Positions 8,507 to 17,589 are shown, numbered from the stretch's first letter. The stretch: DNA of 34,329 nucleotides from Treponema sp. (GCA_031264395.1 JAISEB010000232.1:1-34329), one strand, 5' to 3'. Made by a program: numbers and translations. Notes: generated by a model from the sequence alone, not told the origin.

Positions 8507-9250
8507 TTAATCCTTTGATAATAGAGTCCTCATGGCCGAGGCCAAATCTTTGGGGTTAAAATCCCCTCCCATGCTCTGTCCCTTACCGCTTGTTCTCCGC
8601 CTTTCCGGCAGCGCTTCGTCCGCGCCGGACGGGGAATCGCCGTCCAGGCCAGCGGCATTCCAGGATTCGGCGGCGTTTTCAGGGCCCTCCCCGTCCGCCT
8701 TCTGGCCGGATAAAAAAGACCCCGTCATGGACTCCAGATCGGGAAGAACCTCCCCGGAAGGGGGCCCGCCGGAATACACGGGGAGGTCTTCCATTGCGGC
8801 CCCGGCCTCCCGCGCCGCGCCCCTCCCCTTTTCAGTATAGCCGCCTTCATCATTCTGATCCAGACCCGGAGAATTTCCCCCGCCGCCTTTTTCAGATGAA
8901 ACACTTCCCGCGCCCGGAGGCGGCCTTACGGAACTTGCGAGCTTCGCTATATCGTCCACGTCCTCGTTCGAACCGGCGGCGGGAAGCGCCCCGGACACCT
9001 GGTCGCCGACCGAGATGTCCACGCGGGAACCGGGGGCGTTCTCCTCCGGATCTTCGCCGGGGAGCAGGAGATCGGGAACAAAACGGTTGACAAGCAGCCA
9101 GATCCCCCCCCCGAGAACGAAAAAAGCCGCCCCGAAAACAAGCGGGCGGACAAGCAGGGCGGGAAAACCCGCGCCGCTTATGAGCGCCACCAGAAAGGAA
9201 AGGAGAAATCCCCCGCCTCCCGGGACCGCGCACCACTTCAGGTTAAACAC
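8507..9250 (-). CDS. Membrane-anchored hypothetical protein between flhG and whiG
   Basis: I chose the GTG at 9250 because AGGAGG stands 4 nt upstream, overlapping the flhG stop. The longer frame to 9370 would bury 120 bp in flhG. The 247-residue product has two hydrophobic segments near the N-terminus (about residues 14-32 and 36-55), then a long Gly/Pro/Ser/Glu-rich, low-complexity stretch. It closes with a compact motif, GGDFNPKDLASAMRTLLSKD, that looks like the only constrained part. No enzymatic motif is visible. Its position inside the flagellar cluster suggests a flagellar or placement-related role, but this is inference. Confidence 0.8.
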   Translation of the reverse strand: MFNLKWCAVPGGGGFLLSFLVALISGAGFPALLVRPLVFGAAFFVLGGGIWLLVNRFVPDLLLPGEDPEENAPGSRVDISVGDQVSGALPAAGSNEDVDDIAKLASSVRPPPGAGSVSSEKGGGGNSPGLDQNDEGGYTEKGRGAAREAGAAMEDLPVYSGGPPSGEVLPDLESMTGSFLSGQKADGEGPENAAESWNAAGLDGDSPSGADEALPERRRTSGKGQSMGGDFNPKDLASAMRTLLSKD

Positions 9251-9258
9251 GCCCCCTC

Positions 9259-10206
9259 CTACTGCCCGCCGAAGATGCGCTTTATCATGCTGCCGAAACC
9301 GCCCGTTTCGCGAAGTTCGCTCTTTTCCATACGGTTCACGATATGCTGAACGCAGATGCTCGCCTTGCACCGCGGATCGATAACCGTAAAGGGCTTCTGC
9401 CTGAGCACCGCCTGGGAGACGACAGGATCGTCAAAGATAAAGCCCAGGTAATCTACCTTTAGGTTGAGAAACTGTCCGGCGATGTTGATCATGCGGTCGG
9501 CGACTTTCTTTGCCTCCGCCGCGCTCTTTACCCGGTTAACCACCAGCTTGAGCCCCATATTAAAGTTTTCGTATTCGGTGGCGATGATCTTGATGATCCC
9601 GTAGGCGTCGGTGATGGCGGTGGGCTCCGGCGTGGCGATGATCACGGCGTCGTCCGCGGCGGCGATAAAATCAAGCACGTTGCTGGACACCCCGGCGCTG
9701 GTATCTATGATGATGATGTCGGCGTTGGAAAGGGAATCAAGCTCGTTGATGAAATTCTGCCTTTCTTCCTCGGTAAGGTTGGCGATCTTGGAAAAGCCCG
9801 ACGCGCCCGCGACGATGGAAATGCCGTAGACGGTGTCTACCATGATTTCCTTCATCGTTTTCTGCTTGCGGATCACGTGGTACAGGTTGTATTTGGGAAT
9901 CACGTTGAGGATCACGTTAACATTGGCAAGCCCGAGATCCGCGTCCATGACCACCACCTTTTTTCCAAGGCGGGCATAGGCCAGGGCCATGTTCACCGAA
10001 AGATTGGTTTTTCCCACTCCGCCCTTCCCCGAAGTAACGGTAATGAGCCTTGTCTTTGTCCCGTCGCGCCTCTGTCCCTGAAGCTGCGAAGGGACGGAAG
10101 TTTCTCCCGTAGCGCCCGGCGATTGAGACGGGATCGTCCCCGGGGAAAAGGGAACGTTTTTCTTCCGCCGCACAATCTCCCTGAGTTTTTCAGCCTGATC
10201 TTCCAT
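9259..10206 (-). CDS. flhG: FlhG/FleN (YlxH) MinD-like ATPase, flagellar number/placement regulator
   Basis: A ParA/MinD-type P-loop ATPase of 315 residues from the ATG at 10206. The deviant Walker A is SGKGGVGKT (about residues 59-67), the second loop is MDADLGLANVN and Walker B ends in DTSAGVS. The N-terminus MEDQAEKLRE matches the DQAxxLR activator motif by which FlhG stimulates the FlhF GTPase in Bacillus. I prefer 10206 over the ATG at 10218 because GGAG lies 6 nt upstream of it, while 10218 has poor spacing. The gene overlaps the end of flhF, as expected for a coupled partner. It should act on the cytoplasmic membrane face with FlhF to set flagellar number and position. Confidence 0.95.
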   Translation of the reverse strand: MEDQAEKLREIVRRKKNVPFSPGTIPSQSPGATGETSVPSQLQGQRRDGTKTRLITVTSGKGGVGKTNLSVNMALAYARLGKKVVVMDADLGLANVNVILNVIPKYNLYHVIRKQKTMKEIMVDTVYGISIVAGASGFSKIANLTEEERQNFINELDSLSNADIIIIDTSAGVSSNVLDFIAAADDAVIIATPEPTAITDAYGIIKIIATEYENFNMGLKLVVNRVKSAAEAKKVADRMINIAGQFLNLKVDYLGFIFDDPVVSQAVLRQKPFTVIDPRCKASICVQHIVNRMEKSELRETGGFGSMIKRIFGGQ

Positions 10207-11545
10207 TTGTGTCTCCATTGTCCTTGAAACGTTCTTCTATCCTGTTCCGGTTTACCCGGAATCCTTCAAGATTGACAAGAAAACGGACCGCGCCCGCCCG
10301 GTGGATGTGCTTTTCAACGGACTGGCCGTCGGTAATATACGAGACGGGCTTGTCCATTTCCGCGAGGGCGCTTAAAACATTGCCCGCCCGCGTGGTTTCG
10401 TCAAGTTTGGTCACGATAACGGACCTGTAATTAAAGGGGGCGAAACGCCTCATAATGTCCTTCATGTCGCTGTACTTTGTCGCGGCGGCAAGTACAAGGT
10501 GCGCTTCCCCCCTGGAAAGGCAGGCCGAAAGGGACTCCATCATTTCCCCCAGCTTCACCGCGTCACGGGGGCTCTTTCCTATGGTGTCGACAAGAATAAG
10601 ATCCGCTTCGGCCTCAAAAAGGGAGAGCGCCTTTCGCAGTTCGCCGGGTTCCGCCGCGTAGGCGACAGGAACGCCCATGATGGCCCCGTATTTTTCTATC
10701 TGCTCCCTGGCGGCGATGCGGTAACCGTCCACGGTGATCATCCTTACCCGCAGAGGATCGCCGTTCCAGCCGTTAATGCCGTAGGCCGCGGCAAGTTTCG
10801 CCACGGTTGTGGTCTTGCCTACCCCTGTGGGACCGACAAGAACAAGGACACGCGGGCGGCCGGGAGGACTTTCCGCATTCCGGTACAGCTTTACCCCTTC
10901 GCCTATCCATTCCAGCACCTGTCCCTCAAGATCGTCGAAATTGTCAAGGGTATCAAGGGGGCATTCCTTTCGTATCCGTTCAAAGATGCCCCGCGAATAG
11001 GAAGGGGAAAAATCGTTCTGTTCAAGCAGCTCCCTAAGGCGCGCGAAGGACGGATGTTCTTCTTCCTTCTCTTCCCTGTTTTCCCCCGCGTCTATCTTTT
11101 CCTTTATTGAACGCACCTCGCGGAGAACCATCTGCAGGGTGGGATCTTTCCCCGCCGCGGCGATAACCTTTTCCTTTTGTTTCTGAAATTCAAGAGGATC
11201 GGATTTCGCCTGATTCCAGGGATCAGGTTTCGCCTGGCCCGCCTCCGGTCTCACCTGATTCCAGGATTCCGGTTTCGCCTGGGTCCAGGTTTCCGGCCCG
11301 GCCTCCGCCTGGGAAGCGGCCTTGAAACGCGGTTCCCCGGCGCGGGAAGAAGGCCGGGAAAAAGTCCCCGAAAAATACGACGGGATGTAGAATTCCACCT
11401 CGACGCCTTCACGGGCGCCTATACCGAAAATGCCCCCTATGCGGATCTTGCGCTGGCGCACGGGCACAACCCGTTCCCCGTATTTTGCCAGTATTTTATT
11501 CATGCAGTCGCGGTAGTCTTCGCCCTGTTCCACAAAACATTCCAT
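10190..11545 (-). CDS. flhF: FlhF, SRP-type GTPase for flagellar placement
   Basis: A 451-residue SRP-family GTPase. It has an N-terminal basic region, then a Gln/Pro/Trp-rich linker made of degenerate repeats (W-N/T-Q-A-K-P-x) around residues 90-125. The N domain is at about 130-220, followed by the G domain with VGPTGVGKTTT (Lys244 in the P-loop), TVDGYRIAAREQ and TKLDET. The G3 segment reads DTIGKSP, where SRP GTPases normally have DTAGR. FlhF recruits the first flagellar components to the pole. The gene follows flhA by 22 bp and overlaps flhG, its regulator. Confidence 0.96.
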   Translation of the reverse strand: MECFVEQGEDYRDCMNKILAKYGERVVPVRQRKIRIGGIFGIGAREGVEVEFYIPSYFSGTFSRPSSRAGEPRFKAASQAEAGPETWTQAKPESWNQVRPEAGQAKPDPWNQAKSDPLEFQKQKEKVIAAAGKDPTLQMVLREVRSIKEKIDAGENREEKEEEHPSFARLRELLEQNDFSPSYSRGIFERIRKECPLDTLDNFDDLEGQVLEWIGEGVKLYRNAESPPGRPRVLVLVGPTGVGKTTTVAKLAAAYGINGWNGDPLRVRMITVDGYRIAAREQIEKYGAIMGVPVAYAAEPGELRKALSLFEAEADLILVDTIGKSPRDAVKLGEMMESLSACLSRGEAHLVLAAATKYSDMKDIMRRFAPFNYRSVIVTKLDETTRAGNVLSALAEMDKPVSYITDGQSVEKHIHRAGAVRFLVNLEGFRVNRNRIEERFKDNGDTNGRSG

Positions 11546-11567
11546 CTTTTCCCCCGTACTTTTTGTT

Positions 11568-13685
11568 TTACGCGGCCGGCTTGATGACGCCCACGGATTC
11601 CACCGTTACATCCTGAACGATCTCGGGAACCGAAAGCACCACCAGTTCGGGAATTTCCCGTTCGGTGGAATTTTTGACAAGGTAGCGGGCCGCCTCCGAA
11701 CAGAGTACGACGGGAATCCAGCCCTGCTCCCGCACCGCGCCCACCGCCCGCTGCAGCGACTTGATCCACGCGGTGTGGATCTGCGGCTCCAGCGCGGAAA
11801 CCACCCCCGACGCCGTTTCGTACCTGCTCGCGATGATCTTTTCCTCGAACCCCTGATCGATGGTCAGAACATGAAGGCGCCTGTCGTCGTCCGCGTACTG
11901 GTGGCAGATCTGGCTGCCCAGGGCCTGCCGGGCCTTCTCGGTAAGGAGCCGGGGGCTTTTGGACACCGGGGCGAAATCGGCAATGGCCTCGAGAATGGAA
12001 ACCATGTTCCGTATGGATACCCGTTCCCTGAGCAGGAACTGCAGCACCTTCTGAATTTCGCCCAGCGAAAGACCCCGTCCTTCCCTGAGAACCTCCTCTA
12101 TCACGGCGGGATAGGTCTTTTTAAGCTCGTCGAGTATGGCCTGGGTATCCTGCCGTCCCAGTATGTCGGCGGCGTGCCGCCTGATAATTTCGGTAAGATG
12201 CGTGGCGATTATCGAGGGAGGATCGACCACCGTATAGCCCGCCCGCTCGGCTTCTTCGCGCCTGTCTTCGCCCACCCACAGGGCGGGAAGCCCGAACGCC
12301 GGATCGCGGGTTTTTTCGCCGGGCAGCTCGGAGGTAACGGTCCCGGGGTCGATGCAGAGGTAATAGCCCATCCGTATTTTTCCCCGGCCCACGTCGACGC
12401 CCTTGATCTTGAAACAGTACTCCGAAGGCTCAAGCACCATGTTGTCCAGAATCCTTACCTTGGGGATAACCAGCCCCAGATCCAGGGCGGACTGCCTGCG
12501 CACCCCCTGTATCCGGTCAAGCAGTTCCGCGCCTTTTTCCTTGTCCACAAGGGGGATAAGGCCGTAGCCCAGTTCCAGGGAAAGGGCGTCAAGCAGAACC
12601 AGCGGGGGTATTTCGCCCGCCTCTTCCCTGGCCCGCTTCTCCCGGCTTTCGGCCTTTGCCATGGCGCCGCTAAGGCCCAGCTCCCTGCGTTTTTTCCGCG
12701 CAAGAAGGAACCCGTAGAACCCCAGAAGCAGCGCCATGGGAATAAGCACATACCAGGGGAAGCCGGGCAGAAAGGCGAGGACGGCAAGCACAAGGGCGGA
12801 AATAAGGTAAATTTTGGAAACCCTTGTGAACTGATCGGACACCTGCTGTCCCAGATCCCCAGTGGCGGCGGCCCTGGTAACAACAATACCCATGGCGGTG
12901 GACACAAGGAGGGCGGGAAACTGTGAAAGAAGGCCGTCTCCTATGGAAAAGGATATGTAATTCCCCACCGCCTGTGAAAGGGGTTCGCCGTGTATGGCCG
13001 CGCCTATGATGATGCCCCCAAGCACGTTGACGGCGGTGATGAGGATTCCCACCTTGACGTTGCCCGAAATGAATTTACTGGCCCCGTCCATAGCCCCGTA
13101 AAAATCGGATTCAAGCTGAATCTCCCGCTTGCGGGTCTGGGCTTCCTCCTCGCCTATGGAGCCTGAATTGAGCTCGGCTTCCACCGTCATGATCTTGACC
13201 TGCATGGCGTCCAGGGTAAAGCGGGCGGCCACTTCGGCAACCCTGGTGGCGCCCTTGGTAATGACGACAACCTGAACGGCGATGATCACGATGAAGATCA
13301 CGAACCCGACCACGAGCCCTTCGCTTCCGCCCGAACCGACGACAAAACTGGAAAAGGCCCTGATCATGCGGCCGTCAAAGCTCCCGCCCTTGGTAAGTAT
13401 GAGCCGGGTCGAGGAAACGTTGAGGGCCAGGCCGAACACGGTGGCGACAAGCAGCACCGTTGGGAAAAGGTTAAAATCCGTCGGCTTTCTGATGTAGAGA
13501 ACGGTAAGGAGGATCATGAGAGAGAAGATAAGATTGAAGGCCATGAGGACATCAAGGAGGACTGTGGGAAGCGGGATGATAAGCATCGCCACCACCATCA
13601 CCACGCCTACCGCTATGAACACATCCCTGTTTCTATTCAGGAGGCCCATCGTTCCTCCCGCCGTTACCTGAACCGCGTCTGCCAT
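11568..13685 (-). CDS. flhA: FlhA, flagellar type III export gate protein
   Basis: A 705-residue protein, the normal length for the family. About eight transmembrane segments fill residues 20-330, with the FHIPEP region after the fourth (RVAEVAARFTLDAM, then GAMDGASKFISGN). The C-terminal half is the cytoplasmic domain that docks chaperone-substrate complexes. AGGAG lies 5 nt before the ATG. The usual PGKQM and DADLNAG segments in the FHIPEP loop read QVKIM and EAELNSG here. It forms the nonameric export ring and works with FlhB, FliP, FliQ and FliR encoded just upstream. Confidence 0.97.
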   Translation of the reverse strand: MADAVQVTAGGTMGLLNRNRDVFIAVGVVMVVAMLIIPLPTVLLDVLMAFNLIFSLMILLTVLYIRKPTDFNLFPTVLLVATVFGLALNVSSTRLILTKGGSFDGRMIRAFSSFVVGSGGSEGLVVGFVIFIVIIAVQVVVITKGATRVAEVAARFTLDAMQVKIMTVEAELNSGSIGEEEAQTRKREIQLESDFYGAMDGASKFISGNVKVGILITAVNVLGGIIIGAAIHGEPLSQAVGNYISFSIGDGLLSQFPALLVSTAMGIVVTRAAATGDLGQQVSDQFTRVSKIYLISALVLAVLAFLPGFPWYVLIPMALLLGFYGFLLARKKRRELGLSGAMAKAESREKRAREEAGEIPPLVLLDALSLELGYGLIPLVDKEKGAELLDRIQGVRRQSALDLGLVIPKVRILDNMVLEPSEYCFKIKGVDVGRGKIRMGYYLCIDPGTVTSELPGEKTRDPAFGLPALWVGEDRREEAERAGYTVVDPPSIIATHLTEIIRRHAADILGRQDTQAILDELKKTYPAVIEEVLREGRGLSLGEIQKVLQFLLRERVSIRNMVSILEAIADFAPVSKSPRLLTEKARQALGSQICHQYADDDRRLHVLTIDQGFEEKIIASRYETASGVVSALEPQIHTAWIKSLQRAVGAVREQGWIPVVLCSEAARYLVKNSTEREIPELVVLSVPEIVQDVTVESVGVIKPAA

Positions 13686-13706
13686 GTGTACTCCTGCGGC
13701 GCGCGC

Positions 13707-14990
13707 CTACGCGCCCGCTTCTTCAATTTCCCGGCGCCTGCGCCGCGCGTTGTGATCCTTCAGGGCGTCAAGATCGGCCAGACGGTTGATTTCCATCACC
13801 TTCCGGTAAACCGTGGCGACCAACTCAATGTATATGTCGGGGACCAGTTCCCCTACGTCAATGTTGGCGTACAGGACCCGCGCCAGAGGCACGTTTTCGA
13901 CAATGGGAACATCCCACTGCCGCGCCACGCGCCTGATGCGGAACGCCACTTCATCCTCGCCCTTGGCGGTAACCATGGGCGCGTCCATGTTTTCGGCGTG
14001 GTATTCAAGACAGACGGAAAAGTGCGTCGGGTTAGTGATCACCACGTCGGCCTTTGGAACCTGCACGTAAATGTTCTGCGTTAAAAGCTGCCTCATGCGG
14101 CCGCGTATGCGGGACTGCACCGCCGGGTCCGCCTCGTACATCCTCCGCTCTTCCTTTATTTCCTGCCGGGTCATGCGAAGCGACTTCCGGTAGCGCCAGC
14201 GCTGGAACATGTAATCGGGAATGGAGAGCAGCAGCAAAAGCAGGGCCGAAATTATCATCATGCGCGCGGCAAGACCCGCCACAAGGGTAATCCCCTGCCA
14301 GAGATCCGCCGTCTGAAGCCTCATGAGTTTTTCTATTTCCCCCCGTATGGTGAGGTAGGCCACAGTCCCTATGATCGCCATTTTGATAATGGATTTGAAA
14401 AAATTAAAAAGCCCGTCCACCGAAAAGAGGGTGCGCCGCAGATAACTGCCGAAATGGGGAACAATGCGGGAAAAATCCGGGACTATAGGCTTGACGGTAA
14501 AAAGAAAACCTACCTGCACCAAATTCGAAAAGATGGCGGCGGCCACGGCCACAAGAACGACAGGAAGGGCAAGCCGGACAAAATACGAAAAGAACGCCTG
14601 TACGATGATCGCGTCCCTGGCCGGATCAAGTTCCACCGACCGCTCCAGAAAGAAACGTATCATCTCCGTACAGGTCCTTAACATGGAAGGCGCCAGAAAA
14701 AAGAGCGCGAGCGCGGGAAGAAGGAGCCCCAATGCGCCGACCAGTTCCTGGCTTTTGGCGACGCGGCCTTCTTCGCGGGCCTTTTCCAGCTTGTAATCGG
14801 TAGGTTCCTCGGTACGGGTCTCGTCGTCCTCGGCGCCGTCGGCAAACCACTGCAGATCGATGTCCGCGGGGGAAAGCGGAAAGGGAAATATTTTCCGCCC
14901 GGGATCTTCCACCGCGCAAACAAGGCGCCCGGCGCGTAAACCGTACGGCCCGGACACGGGCATGCCCGCCGCTCCCGCCGTATCCGTCAC
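13707..14990 (-). CDS. flhB: FlhB, export-gate substrate-specificity switch
   Basis: A 427-residue protein with four transmembrane segments and a cytoplasmic domain containing the autocleavage motif NPTH (Asn320-His323). The signature IDLQWF and the segment DYKLEKAREEGRVAKS mark where most homologues begin; here about 47 residues precede it. The start is GTG at 14990, which overlaps the fliR stop as GTGA. That overlap supports the long form through coupled translation. FlhB switches the exporter from rod/hook to filament substrates in response to FliK, whose gene lies upstream in the same cluster. Confidence 0.96.
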   Translation of the reverse strand: MTDTAGAAGMPVSGPYGLRAGRLVCAVEDPGRKIFPFPLSPADIDLQWFADGAEDDETRTEEPTDYKLEKAREEGRVAKSQELVGALGLLLPALALFFLAPSMLRTCTEMIRFFLERSVELDPARDAIIVQAFFSYFVRLALPVVLVAVAAAIFSNLVQVGFLFTVKPIVPDFSRIVPHFGSYLRRTLFSVDGLFNFFKSIIKMAIIGTVAYLTIRGEIEKLMRLQTADLWQGITLVAGLAARMMIISALLLLLLSIPDYMFQRWRYRKSLRMTRQEIKEERRMYEADPAVQSRIRGRMRQLLTQNIYVQVPKADVVITNPTHFSVCLEYHAENMDAPMVTAKGEDEVAFRIRRVARQWDVPIVENVPLARVLYANIDVGELVPDIYIELVATVYRKVMEINRLADLDALKDHNARRRRREIEEAGA

Positions 14991-15814
14991 CGGAGCCCCC
15001 CCGCTTCCGCGCCTATGCGCGCGCCTATCCGCACGTAAAGGGACTCGACGCCCTGATAACCGGCGTCGATTACCCTGCTGAACGCCTCTGTCATGAACGG
15101 CAGGGACGCGAAGATGAGGAGAAAGGCCACCGTTATGGAAATGGGGAAGCCTTCCGAAAGTATGTTGATCTGGGGGGCCGCTTTGGAGATAAGCCCCGTG
15201 GCAAGGGAGGTAAGAAACAGCGTGCCCAGAATGGGCATGGAGATGATAATCGCGTCCAGAAAAAGGCGGGACAGCCCGGAAAGGAGCATGCCCACAACCT
15301 GCTCCCTGCCTTCCACAAGGGACACGATGTTGATTGACTCGATGGAACGCCAGAAACCGCCAAGGAAGAGTTTATAGAAGCCCCCCGCCGAAAGAAACAC
15401 CAGCATGGCGACAAGGTTAAGGTACTGGCCCAAAAGGGGATTTTCTATCTGCGAAAGGGGATCAAAAGTTTCGGACGCCCCGAAGCCCATCTGCAGCGAA
15501 AAAAACTGGCCGGCGGTGGAAAAAACGGAGAAAATAATCGTAAGGAAAAAACCCGTAATGATCCCGATGATCGCCTCCCCCGCCGCGAGGAGCACAAAAC
15601 TCAGGCCGTAGGGCTCCAGTTCCCAGCCGCGGGCAAGCGCGCCGGGAAAGGCGGCGTAGGCGGCAAAACCCGCCAGGGCCACTTTGGCGATCTGGGGCAC
15701 CGCGTCGATGGAAAGGAGCGGGGCGGTTTCTATCATCCCAAGGGCGCGGACGGCGACAAGCAGGAAGGCCGGCCCCCACAGGAGAATGTCGTTTAATACC
15801 GCGTTCTCTATCAC
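14987..15814 (-). CDS. fliR: FliR, flagellar export gate protein
   Basis: A 275-residue, very hydrophobic protein with about six transmembrane stretches and the family segments VALAGFAAYAAFP, GEAIIGIITGFF and a C-terminal FASLPFM. The start is GTG at 15814 with a GGAAAGGAAA ribosome-binding region just upstream. Its end overlaps flhB by 4 bp. FliR completes the FliP5-FliQ4-FliR1 export pore. Confidence 0.96.
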   Translation of the reverse strand: MIENAVLNDILLWGPAFLLVAVRALGMIETAPLLSIDAVPQIAKVALAGFAAYAAFPGALARGWELEPYGLSFVLLAAGEAIIGIITGFFLTIIFSVFSTAGQFFSLQMGFGASETFDPLSQIENPLLGQYLNLVAMLVFLSAGGFYKLFLGGFWRSIESINIVSLVEGREQVVGMLLSGLSRLFLDAIIISMPILGTLFLTSLATGLISKAAPQINILSEGFPISITVAFLLIFASLPFMTEAFSRVIDAGYQGVESLYVRIGARIGAEAGGLR

Positions 15815-15832
15815 CTTTCCTTTCCTCTTTTT

Positions 15833-16102
15833 CTAGTTGGCCATGTCCGGAATGCGCCGGAAAAGATCCCTGGTGTATTCCCCCAGGGAAGAAAACATCC
15901 ATCCCCCAAGAAAGGCCAGAACCAGAAGAATCGCGATTACTTTGGGCACAAAGGTAAGAGTCTGCTCCTGTATCTGGGTAGTCGCCTGGAGTACGGCCAC
16001 CACAAGACCCACGACAAGGGCGGTAAAGAGCAGGGGCGCCGCCAGAAACAGCACTTCCAGAACGCCTCCCCGCAACAGGGCGGTAATTTCACCTATACTC
16101 AT
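15833..16102 (-). CDS. fliQ: FliQ, flagellar export gate protein
   Basis: An 89-residue protein with two hydrophobic hairpin segments, the expected size. It contains the family pattern LxxAPLLFTALVVGLVVAVLQA, followed by TQIQEQTLTFVPK. GGAGGAG lies 6 nt before the ATG, and it starts 16 bp after fliP. Part of the FliPQR pore. Confidence 0.97.
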   Translation of the reverse strand: MSIGEITALLRGGVLEVLFLAAPLLFTALVVGLVVAVLQATTQIQEQTLTFVPKVIAILLVLAFLGGWMFSSLGEYTRDLFRRIPDMAN

Positions 16103-16118
16103 CCGTTACTCCTCCGGC

Positions 16119-16958
16119 CTATAAAAACGAGCGGACCAGCTGGTCCGTCAGGAGACTCCACCCGTCGACAAGAATAAAAAGGATCAGCTTGAAGGGCATG
16201 GATATCATGACAGGGGGCAGCATGATCATGCCCATGGACATGAGGGCGCTCGCGACCACCATGTCGATAACAATAAAGGGAATAAAAAGCATTATCCCTA
16301 TCCTGAACGCCACGGTTAATTCATTAAGAATGAAGGCGGGAACAAGCACATAGGTAGGAACGTCGGCAAGGGTGCCCGGCCTTTCAAGGCCGCGCATCGC
16401 CATGAAGAGCCTTATGTTTTCCGGATGGTTCCGCATCTGGCTGTACATGAAGATACGGAACGGGGCTTCCGCCTCGCGGTAGGCCTCTTCCACCGAAAGT
16501 TCCCCCCGCGAAAGCGGCGCGATGGCGCCGGTGTACACCGTGTTCAAAGTAGGCCACATGATAAAAACCGTCATGAAGAGGGCTATTCCCATGAGGACCT
16601 GGTTGGGCGGAACCTGCTGCAGCGAAAGGGCCCGTTTGACAAAGTCCAGCACTATGGAAATGCGGAGAAAACTGGTCATAAGAATGACGATGCTTGGGGC
16701 AAGGGAAAGTACGGTGAGGAGCAGAAGCAGCTGGAGGGAAAAGGCCACTTCCTGCCCCGTCGCAGGGTTCCGCACGGAAAGATCTATAAAAGGAACGACA
16801 GGCGCTCCCGGCGCGGGCGGCAGCGCGGTGGTCCCCTCCGCCGCCTGTCCTGGAAAAGGAATATCCGGTACGCCGGGAAAGGGGGCGTTCTGCGCCCGCG
16901 CCCCGGGGACAATAAACAGAAAAAACACCGCGAAAAAAAGGGGGAACGCGTTTTTCAT
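16119..16958 (-). CDS. fliP: FliP, flagellar export gate protein
   Basis: A 279-residue protein with a cleavable-looking signal peptide (to about residue 22), a Pro-rich periplasmic stretch and four hydrophobic segments. Family signatures include MTSFLRISIVLDFVKRAL, LQQVPPNQVLMGIALF and the C-terminal MGMIMLPPVMISMPFKLI. It starts 1 bp after the fliO stop, indicating coupled translation. Confidence 0.97.
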   Translation of the reverse strand: MKNAFPLFFAVFFLFIVPGARAQNAPFPGVPDIPFPGQAAEGTTALPPAPGAPVVPFIDLSVRNPATGQEVAFSLQLLLLLTVLSLAPSIVILMTSFLRISIVLDFVKRALSLQQVPPNQVLMGIALFMTVFIMWPTLNTVYTGAIAPLSRGELSVEEAYREAEAPFRIFMYSQMRNHPENIRLFMAMRGLERPGTLADVPTYVLVPAFILNELTVAFRIGIMLFIPFIVIDMVVASALMSMGMIMLPPVMISMPFKLILFILVDGWSLLTDQLVRSFL

Positions 16959-16959
16959 G

Positions 16960-17589
16960 CTACAGCCCCCTCAGCCGCTCCCGGCGCTTGCGGACATTAT
17001 CCGCCCCGGGAGGCCGCGGCCCCTGTATGCCCATGCGGAGCAGAAGGGCTTTGAAATCAAGGCGGCCGGCGCCTTCGGCGTTCCTGCGGCCCTGTTCCAG
17101 CATCATGGCGCTTATGGTGTTCTGATCGGTTATCTCGGCGATAAGATTCACGCCGGCATCCGCCGAACCGACAAGCCAGGCTTTTTCACCGGCCGATATG
17201 ACATGAACAAAACGGCCGGCTCCAAGGCTTGCCGTAGACAAAATTTTCAGGTTGGGATCGGTCTGCGGGGAAGGCCTCGACACTTTTTTCATGAAGAAGA
17301 CCACGCCGTAGACGGCAAGCGCGACAACGGCAAGGACGAGGATCATTCTGATGATAAGGCCGGCCGAAGCGGCCCGGCCGGGCGCTTCGGCGGGAGGGGG
17401 ATCTCCCAGAACAATGGCCCGTTCGGCCTCTTCCCGCGCCGAGACGGCGGCTTCGGCGGCCGGACGGATCTCTTCGTCCTGGGTAAACGCGAAAGGCGCG
17501 CTTAAAAAGAATATAAGGAATACATACACCGCCGCCCCAATGCGGACGGCGTTACGGCAGGTATACAGTTTTTCCCCTCCCAAGTACAA
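16960..17589 (-). CDS. fliO: FliO/FliZ-type flagellar assembly protein
   Basis: A 209-residue frame at the conserved fliO position (fliZ in Borrelia). It has a signal-like hydrophobic segment, an Ala/Glu-rich region, one transmembrane helix (about residues 79-97) and a cytoplasmic domain with the FliO-like pattern VKILSTASLGAGRFVHVI-type (here NLKILSTASLGAGRFVHVI). The first allowed codon is TTG at 17589. A strong GGGAGGGG sits downstream of that, at 17574-17581, pointing to a start 7 nt further on, where the codon is CTG (17568). The true start is therefore open. FliO stabilises FliP during pore assembly. Confidence 0.88.
   Translation of the reverse strand: MYLGGEKLYTCRNAVRIGAAVYVFLIFFLSAPFAFTQDEEIRPAAEAAVSAREEAERAIVLGDPPPAEAPGRAASAGLIIRMILVLAVVALAVYGVVFFMKKVSRPSPQTDPNLKILSTASLGAGRFVHVISAGEKAWLVGSADAGVNLIAEITDQNTISAMMLEQGRRNAEGAGRLDFKALLLRMGIQGPRPPGADNVRKRRERLRGL

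Noticed and set aside
9251-9370. Longer start for the membrane protein between flhG and whiG
   Set aside because: It would overlap flhG by about 110 bp; a strong ribosome-binding site points to GTG 9250.
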